A stretch of DNA of 6,616 nt from Actinomycetota bacterium. Lineage in GTDB: Bacteria > Actinomycetota > Actinomycetes > JACCUZ01. Positions 1 to 5,176 of the stretch are shown one piece after another. Position numbers and translations under genes: made by a program. The notes below the pieces were generated by a model. The model was not told the origin of the DNA. It ran no database searches and worked only from the letters and a program-made list of their open reading frames with translations. Location: positions 1-6,616 of the forward strand of contig JAVEDA010000517.1 in assembly GCA_030841195.1 (NCBI GenBank), in the 5' to 3' direction. Positions within the stretch are counted from its first letter, which is position 1; the number at the start of each line of letters is the position of its first letter.

Positions 1-53
1 CACCCCTCCGACGAAGGGCACCCGGCTGGATCGACAGCCGCTGGAATGCCAGC
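1..53. other. Short edge region downstream of menA
   Basis: These 53 bases follow the menA stop. No stem-loop with a T-run is visible, so transcription may continue leftward. On the minus strand GGAGG (5-9) sits at the very edge and could be the ribosome binding site of a further minus-strand gene starting just outside the window. Nothing else is recognisable. Confidence 0.3.
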
Positions 54-923
54 TCAGGAGAGCGCGAGCGTGGCGCCGAGCACCACGCCGTACACGAGAA
101 GAAGCAGTCCAGTCTCCTTCAGCACCGGCACCAGGTCGCGGCCCTTGGCGCCGTAGATCACACCCAGGGTCGGCCGCACGGCGGGCAGGGCGGTGCCGAG
201 GGTCACCATCACCAGCAGGTGGGCGAGGGCGATCAGGACCACGACCGCGTACGCCGTGAAGACGAGCCCCACGTAGAGCAGCCGGGTCCGGCGGTCCCCG
301 AGCCGGACCGCGAGGGTCCGCTTGCCCGAGGCGGTGTCGGTCGGGATGTCCCGCAGGTTGTTGGCGACCAGGATCGCGCAGGCCAGGGCGCCGCAGCCGA
401 CGCCGGCGAGCACCGATGCGGTGGTGACCTCACGGGCCTGCACGTAGGTCGTGCCGACGGTCGCCACCAGCCCGAAGAAGACGAAGACGGAGCCCTCGCC
501 CAGCCCGCGGTAGCCGTAGGGCGACCGGCCGCCGGTGTAGTACCAAGCGGCGACCATGCAGGCAGCGCCCACCAGCACCAGCCACCAGGCGACCAGCAGC
601 GCAAGCACCAGGCCGGCGACAGCAGCCACCAGGAACGAGAGCACCGCGGCCCGTCGCACCGCGGCCGGCGCTGCTACGCCCGAGCCGACCAGTCGCAGCG
701 GACCGACCCGGTCGGCGTCGGTGCCGCGGACCCCGTCGCTGTAGTCGTTGGCGTAGTTCACCGCGACCTGCAGCGAGACCGCGACCAGAAGTGCGAGCAG
801 CGCGTGGCTCAAGCAAAAGCCGTCGACGGCAGCCGCGGCGCCGGTGCCGGCGGCCACCGGCGCGACGGCCGCGGGCAGGGTTCGCGGGCGGGCGCCCTCG
901 AACCACTGGGCAGGCGTGGCCAT
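54..923 (-). CDS. menA: 1,4-dihydroxy-2-naphthoate polyprenyltransferase (MenA)
   Basis: A 289-residue integral membrane prenyltransferase of the UbiA superfamily. It attaches the polyprenyl chain to DHNA with loss of CO2, giving demethylmenaquinone in the cytoplasmic membrane. Seen: the first Asp-rich motif NDYSDGVRGTD (residues 59-69, with D60 and D63) and the second motif NNLRDIPTD (188-196, with D192 and D196) followed by GKRTL (200-204). These are the two Mg-diphosphate-binding loops of the family. A MenA-like glycine-rich stretch (GGRSPYGYRGLGEG, 131-144) lies between them. Hydrophobic segments typical of a multi-spanning protein lie around 40-57, 93-128, 145-161, 170-187, 215-245 and 271-288. 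Length fits the family (about 290-300). The ATG at 923 is preceded by GGAGG (935-939) at 11 nt spacing. It is the last gene of the leftward arm in view, 46 nt after menE. Identification is firm. Confidence 0.94.
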   Translation of the reverse strand: MATPAQWFEGARPRTLPAAVAPVAAGTGAAAAVDGFCLSHALLALLVAVSLQVAVNYANDYSDGVRGTDADRVGPLRLVGSGVAAPAAVRRAAVLSFLVAAVAGLVLALLVAWWLVLVGAACMVAAWYYTGGRSPYGYRGLGEGSVFVFFGLVATVGTTYVQAREVTTASVLAGVGCGALACAILVANNLRDIPTDTASGKRTLAVRLGDRRTRLLYVGLVFTAYAVVVLIALAHLLVMVTLGTALPAVRPTLGVIYGAKGRDLVPVLKETGLLLLVYGVVLGATLALS

Positions 924-945
924 CGGCGGTCGGTCCTCCGGGGAC

Positions 946-966
946 GGCTGGGTCGGCTGGGTCGGC
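946..966. repeat. Short tandem repeat between menE and menA
   Basis: GGCTGGGTC occurs twice in tandem (946-954 and 955-963), followed by a further GGC. It fills nearly half of the 46-nt gap between the menE stop and the menA start. It may be a simple duplication that only sets spacing; no hairpin or terminator is evident. Confidence 0.7.
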
Positions 967-969
967 AGG

Positions 970-2130
970 TCAGGTGCGGTCGCGCAGGAGCGTACGCACC
1001 GCGACCTTGTCGGGCTTGCCCGAGTCCAGCACCGGCAGCAGCCCGAGCCTCACGACCTCGCGGGGCAGCGCGGCCGGCTCGAGGGCGTCGGCCGCGAAGG
1101 CACGCAGCGACTCGAGGTCGGGCGCCGACGACCAGTCGAGCGGCTGCACGACCGCGACCACCCGCTCGCCCCACTCCGGGTCGGGCCGACCGATCACCGC
1201 GCAGGCGGCAACACCCGGATGTCCCGCGACGACCCGCTCGACCAGAGCCGCGGGCACGTTCACGCCACCGGTGACGATCACGTCGTCTGCCCGGCCCAGC
1301 ACCTCGAGCCGTCCGTCGGCGCTCCAGCGACCGAGGTCCTGCGTGACGTGCCGGCCGTCGACCAGGGCGGCTGCGGTGAGGTCGGGCCGCAGCCGGTACC
1401 CGGCGAAGACCACCGGGCCGCCGAGCTCGACCCGGCTGTCGTCGCGCAGCCGAACCGTGACGCCGTCCAGCGGCTCGCCGTCATAGACACACCCGCCGCA
1501 GGTCTCCGACATCCCGTACGTCGTCACGACGGGCACCCCCGCCTGGACTGCTGCGCGGTGCAACGACGGGGACAGTGCCGCCCCGCCGACCAGCACACCG
1601 TCGTACGTCGAGAGGTCTGCCTCGGCGTCGAGCAGCCGGCGCAGCTGGGTCGGGACCAGCGACGTGTAGTGCCGGACTCCCGGCGCCAGCCGCGCCGTCG
1701 CGGCGACGAACGCCGACACCGAGAAGCCGCCGTAGAGGTCGAGGACCTCCGGCCGGGTGCGGGCTTCGAGGGAGCGCACCAGAACGGTGAGCCCGGCCAC
1801 GTGGGTGACCGGCAGGGCAAGCAGCCACTGGCCCGGGCCGCCGAGCCGGTCGTGGGTCGCCCGCGCCGAGTGGCGCAGCGCCGCGGCGGTGAGCATCGCG
1901 CCCTTCGGCTCGCCGGTCGAGCCCGACGTCGGCACGACCAGTGCCACGTCGTCGCGCTCGAGTGGCTGCGCCGGGTCGAGCGCCGCCAGCACGGCCCCTC
2001 GCCCGCCGCCGGTCGGCAACGGCAGCAAGGCCGGCCCGGCGCCGTCCAGGGCAGCGGCCAGGGCAGGCACCAGCGTGGTCAGGACAGCCTCGCCCGTAGG
2101 GGCGGTGACCCCGCGCAGCTGGCGGCTCAG
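970..2130 (-). CDS. menE: o-Succinylbenzoate-CoA ligase (MenE), probable CTG start
   Basis: An acyl-adenylate-forming ligase (ANL superfamily) that activates o-succinylbenzoate with ATP and CoA to OSB-CoA, the MenB substrate. Numbering from the proposed start (386 aa): phosphate-binding loop PTSGSTGEPKG (67-77), YGMSET (205-210) for adenine/ATP binding, hinge motif GRADD (279-283) followed by VIVTGGVNV, and C-terminal SGKPDK (370-375) with K372 the likely catalytic lysine. It is shorter than the E. coli enzyme (about 450 aa) but similar to compact actinobacterial forms. Start: no in-frame ATG, GTG or TTG lies between the end of the GNAT gene and a GTG at 2070, which lacks a close SD. A CTG at 2130 overlaps the GNAT stop as CTGA and has GAGGAG 5 nt upstream; the codons between 2130 and 2070 have coding-like G/C third positions. 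The conservative alternative is 970-2070 (366 aa). An ATG at 2379 would overlap the GNAT gene by about 250 nt and is rejected. Function is firm, start is not. Confidence 0.93.
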   Translation of the reverse strand: MSRQLRGVTAPTGEAVLTTLVPALAAALDGAGPALLPLPTGGGRGAVLAALDPAQPLERDDVALVVPTSGSTGEPKGAMLTAAALRHSARATHDRLGGPGQWLLALPVTHVAGLTVLVRSLEARTRPEVLDLYGGFSVSAFVAATARLAPGVRHYTSLVPTQLRRLLDAEADLSTYDGVLVGGAALSPSLHRAAVQAGVPVVTTYGMSETCGGCVYDGEPLDGVTVRLRDDSRVELGGPVVFAGYRLRPDLTAAALVDGRHVTQDLGRWSADGRLEVLGRADDVIVTGGVNVPAALVERVVAGHPGVAACAVIGRPDPEWGERVVAVVQPLDWSSAPDLESLRAFAADALEPAALPREVVRLGLLPVLDSGKPDKVAVRTLLRDRT

Positions 2131-2600
2131 GTCGGCTCCTCGAGCGGCTTGCTCATCTGGACCGCGTCGGTCCGGTAGCCCAGCGACCGGTAGAGCGCCT
2201 GGGCGCCGGTGTTCCAGCCGAAGACGTTGAGTCGCACGAACTTGTGGCCCGCAGCGCGGGCCACGTCCTCGACGGCGAGCATCGTCGCCCGGCCCAGGCC
2301 GCGCTCGCGGTGCGGCTCGTCGATCTCGATGTCGTACACGAACAGGCTGTCGGACCCCGCCGGGGCGAGCCACAGCCATCCGACCGGCTCGTCGTCGGTC
2401 AGGACCCGGGAGATCGAGGCGCCCTCCTCTGCGAGGACGTCGGCCACCGTGGCCGGAAAGGTGGTGGCCGAGTTGTTCTCCGCCTCCTCGGGAGAGAGCC
2501 CGCGGGATCGCACCAGCTCGTCGGCGTACAGCGGCACGGCCCGGGCCCGGTAGCGGGCGTACTCCTCGTCGGTTACTTGCCGCAGCGTGACGGTGGTCAT
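2127..2600 (-). CDS. GNAT family N-acetyltransferase, substrate unknown
   Basis: A 157-residue cytosolic protein with the GNAT fold, expected to move an acetyl group from acetyl-CoA to an amine; the substrate cannot be told from sequence. Seen: the motif A strand and pyrophosphate-binding loop IEIDEPHRERGLGRAT (91-106, the R-x-x-G-x-G/A pattern RERGLG), a following helix to about 118, and motif B LNVFGWNTGAQALYRSLGY (124-142), in which N130, Y137 and GY 141-142 fit the usual N-x-x-A-x-x-L-Y-x-x-x-G-F/Y pattern. The N-terminal 60 residues are charged and less typical. The ATG at 2600 lies only 4 nt after the menB stop, with TGAGG very close upstream, so translation probably depends on coupling to menB. 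Its own stop overlaps the proposed menE start. It has no known step in menaquinone synthesis; its place between menB and menE shows co-expression, not function. Confidence 0.88.
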   Translation of the reverse strand: MTTVTLRQVTDEEYARYRARAVPLYADELVRSRGLSPEEAENNSATTFPATVADVLAEEGASISRVLTDDEPVGWLWLAPAGSDSLFVYDIEIDEPHRERGLGRATMLAVEDVARAAGHKFVRLNVFGWNTGAQALYRSLGYRTDAVQMSKPLEEPT

Positions 2601-2604
2601 GGCC

Positions 2605-3528
2605 TCAGTAGTACCAGGGGTACGACGACCAGTCCGGCGGCCGCTTCTCCAGGAACGCGTCCCGTCCCTCGACCGCCTCGTCGGTCATGTAGGCGAGCCG
2701 GGTCGCCTCGCCCGCGAAGACCTGCTGCCCCATCAGTCCGTCGTCCACCAGGTTGAAGGCGAACTTCAGCATCCGCTGCGCGGTCGGGCTCTTGCCGTTG
2801 ACCTCGGCCGCCACCTCAAGGGCTGTCCGCTCCAAGTCAGAGTGGTCGGCCACGATGTTCACCGCGCCCATCCGATGCATGTCCTCGGCGGTGTAGGTGC
2901 GGCCGAGGAAGAAGATCTCGCGGGCGTTCTTCTGGCCCACCATCTTCGCCAGGTACGCCGACCCGTAGCCGCCGTCGAAGGACCCGACGTCGGCGTCGGT
3001 CTGCTTGAACCGCGCGTGTTCGCGGCTGGCGATCGTGAGGTCGCACACCACGTGCAGCGAGTGGCCACCGCCGGCGGCCCAGCCGTTGACGACGGCCACC
3101 ACGACCTTGGGCATGGTGCGGATCAGGCGCTGCACTTCGAGGATGTGCAGCCGACCACCTGCCGCCTTGACCCTCGCCTCGTCAACGGTGTCGGCGGTCT
3201 CGCCGTCGGCGTACTGGTAGCCGCTGCGACCGCGGATCCGCTGGTCGCCGCCGGAGCAGAACGCCCGTCCGCCGTCCTTGGCCGACGGCCCGTTGCCGGT
3301 GAGCAGCACGCAGCCGACGTCCGGCGTCATCCGGGCGTGGTCGAGCACCCGGTAGAGCTCGTCGACCGTGTGCGGGCGGAACGCGTTGCGCACCTCGGGC
3401 CGGTCGAAGGCGATCCGCACCGTGCCCCGGGCCGGCCCCTCGACGACCGACCGGTGGTAGGTCACGTCGGTCAGCTCGAACCCCTCGACCGGAGCCCAGG
3501 CTGCACTGTCGAAGAGCTCCGAGATCAC
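2605..3528 (-). CDS. menB: 1,4-Dihydroxy-2-naphthoyl-CoA synthase (MenB), type II
   Basis: A crotonase-fold enzyme that performs the intramolecular Claisen (Dieckmann) ring closure of OSB-CoA to DHNA-CoA. From the GTG at 3528 it is 307 residues. Seen: oxyanion-hole segment FCSGGDQ (90-96), NGWAAGGGHSLHVVCD (148-163), and QTDADVGSFDGGYGS (176-190), then TRLAYMTDEAVEGRDAF (276-292) and the typical C-terminus KRPPDWSSYPWYY. D178 sits where M. tuberculosis MenB has Asp185 and E. coli has a bicarbonate-binding Gly, so this is a type II, bicarbonate-independent MenB. S183, D185 and Y280 match Mtb Ser190, Asp192 and Tyr287, all with the same offset of 7. The start was chosen because the conserved N-terminus SELFDSAAWAPVEGF begins right there and no other in-frame ATG/GTG/TTG lies just upstream. 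No Shine-Dalgarno is visible before it. It is the first gene of the leftward arm, divergent from the gene at 3547. Confidence 0.96.
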   Translation of the reverse strand: MISELFDSAAWAPVEGFELTDVTYHRSVVEGPARGTVRIAFDRPEVRNAFRPHTVDELYRVLDHARMTPDVGCVLLTGNGPSAKDGGRAFCSGGDQRIRGRSGYQYADGETADTVDEARVKAAGGRLHILEVQRLIRTMPKVVVAVVNGWAAGGGHSLHVVCDLTIASREHARFKQTDADVGSFDGGYGSAYLAKMVGQKNAREIFFLGRTYTAEDMHRMGAVNIVADHSDLERTALEVAAEVNGKSPTAQRMLKFAFNLVDDGLMGQQVFAGEATRLAYMTDEAVEGRDAFLEKRPPDWSSYPWYY

Positions 3529-3534
3529 ATCGGC

Positions 3535-3541
3535 GAGGATA
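3535..3541. promoter_or_regulatory. Overlapping Shine-Dalgarno (+) and candidate -10 box (-)
   Basis: On the plus strand GAGGA (3535-3539) lies 7 nt before the ATG at 3547 and is a good ribosome binding site for that gene. On the minus strand the overlapping bases 3536-3541 read TATCCT, a fair TAnnnT -10 element. It ends exactly 7 nt before the menB GTG at 3528, the spacing expected if transcription starts at the first base of menB (leaderless mRNA). No good -35 is visible at 17-18 nt, which weakens the promoter call. The SD reading is solid; the -10 reading is inference. Confidence 0.45.
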
Positions 3542-3546
3542 GGCGC

Positions 3547-4065
3547 ATGGCGGACGGGCCCGGCACGCTGCTCGACCAGGCGATGCCCGCCTGGGATGTC
3601 GCCGAGCACCACCAACGGCGGGTTGCCGCTGACCTCGACGCGGTCTGGGCCGCCTTGCTCGCCACGCCGATGAGCGACCTGCCCGTCACCCGGGCGCTGA
3701 TGCGGGTCCGGACCTTCGGCCGCGGGACCCCCGGGCCGCCAGCGCGCACCGTGGTCGAGGCGCTGCCGCCGGGAGAGATCACCCGCCACCCACCGCGAGA
3801 GCTGCTGCTGGGGCTGGTCGCTCCGGTCCGGCTCCGCTACTCCGCTGCCGACCTGCCGGTCCTGCGGACCGCCACGGTTGTCGAGCTGCAGGCGGCCGGT
3901 GCGGGGACCACCACCTTGAGCACCGACACCCGGGTCCTGGCCACCGGACCGCGGGCCAAGCGAGCCTTCCGGGCGTACTGGCTCGCGGTCGGCTGGGGCA
4001 GCGGACTGGTCCGCCGTGAGCTGCTGCGGGCCGTCGCCCGGCGGGCGGAGGCCAGCAGTGGCTGA
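3547..4065 (+). CDS. Conserved hypothetical protein, possibly SRPBCC/START-like
   Basis: A 172-residue protein, soluble by appearance, with no signal peptide or membrane segment. I do not recognise a named gene. The pattern is a short N-terminus, then PAWDVAEHHQRRV with DLDAVWAALLAT (about 14-40), a middle of predicted beta strands, then STDTRVLATGPRAKRAFRAY (125-144) and SGLVRRELLRAV (152-163). This resembles small SRPBCC (polyketide cyclase/START-like) proteins, where a Bet v 1-type cavity closes with a C-terminal helix and a T-x-T-R-V strand is common. That assignment is from memory of the family pattern and is tentative. The ATG at 3547 has GAGGA at 7 nt spacing. The stop overlaps the menC start by 8 nt, so the two are translationally coupled. 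If the fold is right, a hydrophobic ligand such as an aromatic pathway intermediate is possible, but nothing proves it. Confidence 0.8.
   Translation: MADGPGTLLDQAMPAWDVAEHHQRRVAADLDAVWAALLATPMSDLPVTRALMRVRTFGRGTPGPPARTVVEALPPGEITRHPPRELLLGLVAPVRLRYSAADLPVLRTATVVELQAAGAGTTTLSTDTRVLATGPRAKRAFRAYWLAVGWGSGLVRRELLRAVARRAEASSG
4047..4051 (+). promoter_or_regulatory. Ribosome binding site fixing the menC start
   Basis: GGAGG lies 6 nt before the GTG at 4058, inside the last codons of the upstream gene. It decides between this start and an earlier in-frame GTG at 4016, which would overlap the upstream gene by 50 nt and add unconserved residues. Confidence 0.8.
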
Positions 4066-5023
4066 GTGCCAGATCGTTGATGCCATCGTCTTCTCGATCC
4101 CGATGCGCACCCGGTTCCGTGGCATCGACGTGCGCGAGGGCGTGCTGCTGCGCGGCGCAGCCGGCTGGGGCGAGTGGTCGCCGTTCTGGGACTACGACGA
4201 CGCCGAGTCCCTGCCCTGGCTGGCCGCTGCCCGTGAGGCCGCGGAGGTGGGCTGGCCCGCCCCGGTCCGTTCGTCGGTGCCGGTCAACGTGACTGTCCCG
4301 GCGGTGGGCCCTGAGCAGGCCGCCCAGATCGTGCTTGCTTCGGCCGGCTGCCGCACCGCCAAGGTCAAGGTGGCCGAGCCGGGCCAGACCGAGGCCCACG
4401 ACCTGGCCCGGGTCGAGGCCGTCCGCGACGCGCTCGGCCCCAGCGGCCGGGTGCGGGTCGACGCCAACGGCGGCTGGGACGTCGACACCGCCGTGCGGAT
4501 GGTGCGGCTGCTCGACCGGGTCGGGCTGGAGTACGTCGAGCAGCCCTGCCGCACGGTCGAGGAGCTCGCGGCGGTGCGCCGCCGCGTCGACGTGCCGATT
4601 GCCGCCGACGAGTCGATCCGCCGGGCCGAGGACCCGCTGCGGGTGGCCCGGCTGGCCGCGGCCGACATCGCCGTCCTCAAGGTGCAGCCGCTCGGTGGTG
4701 TCGCGGCCTGCCTGCGGATCGCGCAGCAGATCGGCCTGCCGGTGGTGGTGTCCTCGGCACTGGAGTCATCGGTCGGCATCGCCGCGGGGATCGCCCTGGC
4801 GGCTGCCCTGCCGGAGCTTCCGTATGCCTGCGGGCTCGCGACGCTGGCGCTGCTCGACGGTGACGTCACCAGCAACCCGTTCGTGGTCGTCGATGGTGCG
4901 CTGGCCGTCTCGCGCCCGGTGCCGGACCGGGCGAGCAGCGTCACCGCAGACGAAAACACGGTGCGCCGGTGGCACGAGAGGCTGCAGGCTGTGCGCACCG
5001 TCGACGACCCGAGGAGCACCTGA
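4058..5023 (+). CDS. menC: o-Succinylbenzoate synthase (MenC)
   Basis: An enolase-superfamily enzyme (muconate lactonizing subgroup) that dehydrates SHCHC to o-succinylbenzoate using a divalent metal. At 321 residues from the GTG at 4058 it matches the family (E. coli about 320). Seen: acid/base lysines in AKVKV (K102, K104 of the K-x-K motif) and VLKVQP (K208); metal ligands D135 in VDANGGW, E161 in EYVEQP, and D184 in AADES; and the C-terminal barrel end VSSALESSVG (231-240), which shapes the active site. The N-terminal capping domain begins at FSIPMRTRFRGI (12-23), with GWGEWSPFWDY (36-46) typical of OSBS. The start overlaps the stop of the upstream gene by 8 nt. The TGA at 5021-5023 is immediately followed by a GTG at 5024. 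All catalytic residues are present, so it should be active. Confidence 0.96.
   Translation: MAECQIVDAIVFSIPMRTRFRGIDVREGVLLRGAAGWGEWSPFWDYDDAESLPWLAAAREAAEVGWPAPVRSSVPVNVTVPAVGPEQAAQIVLASAGCRTAKVKVAEPGQTEAHDLARVEAVRDALGPSGRVRVDANGGWDVDTAVRMVRLLDRVGLEYVEQPCRTVEELAAVRRRVDVPIAADESIRRAEDPLRVARLAAADIAVLKVQPLGGVAACLRIAQQIGLPVVVSSALESSVGIAAGIALAAALPELPYACGLATLALLDGDVTSNPFVVVDGALAVSRPVPDRASSVTADENTVRRWHERLQAVRTVDDPRST
5011..5016 (+). promoter_or_regulatory. Strong Shine-Dalgarno inside menC 3' end
   Basis: GAGGAG lies 7 nt before the GTG at 5024, which directly follows the menC stop. It is placed as a normal start site for a downstream gene, yet the frame opened there ends after seven codons (TGA 5045-5047). 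This suggests that a former gene began here. Confidence 0.5.
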
Positions 5024-5166
5024 GTGGCGTCCGGTGGAGCCAGGTGAAGAACCGGCTGCACCGAAACGCCGACGGCACCGGGTGGGCGGTCCTCGCCGAC
5101 CCGGAGGGCAACGAGTTCTGCGTGCTCCGCAGCGCCGCCGAGCGGGCGGCCAGCACGCCCTCCTAG
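5024..5166 (+). pseudogene. Remnant of a VOC/glyoxalase-like gene
   Basis: The stretch between menC and menD carries the C-terminal signature of a glyoxalase-like (VOC) domain: WAVLADPEGNEFCVLRS, read from the frame that opens at a GTG at 5044 and ends at TAG 5164-5166 (40 residues). Just before it, VKNRLH resembles the K-N-R-L-H segment from the middle of the same domain type. In complete proteins of this kind, as I recall, about 25-30 residues separate these two pieces; here only a few do. The intact family is about 110-130 aa. The well-placed SD and GTG at 5024 run in another frame for seven codons and stop at 5045-5047, overlapping the GTG at 5044 as GTGA. I read this as a gene that lost its N-terminal part and an internal piece. 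The alternative is a 40-aa expressed peptide; no metal site or complete fold could exist in it. Confidence 0.65.
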
Positions 5167-5176
5167 GGTTCGCGGT

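Noticed and set aside
219..2178. Long plus-strand open frames (219-1274, 791-1486, 844-2178) opposite menA and menE
   Set aside because: They are antisense to well-supported genes, have Arg/Pro/Gly/Ala-rich low-information translations, and show no recognisable motif; this is the usual shadow effect of very high GC coding DNA.
3519..3533. Inverted repeat CCGA-N7-TCGG over the menB start as an operator
   Set aside because: Arms are only 4 bp and such repeats are expected by chance at this GC content; no second copy seen.
2587..3546. N-terminal extension of the plus-strand frame ending at 4065
   Set aside because: It is antisense to menB; the true start is the ATG at 3547 with a well-spaced SD.
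2605..4125. A 506-residue minus-strand frame extending menB upstream to 4125
   Set aside because: Only the part from 3528 carries MenB similarity; the upstream 200 residues are unlike any protein I know and lie opposite the plus-strand gene at 3547-4065, which has its own SD and coding character.
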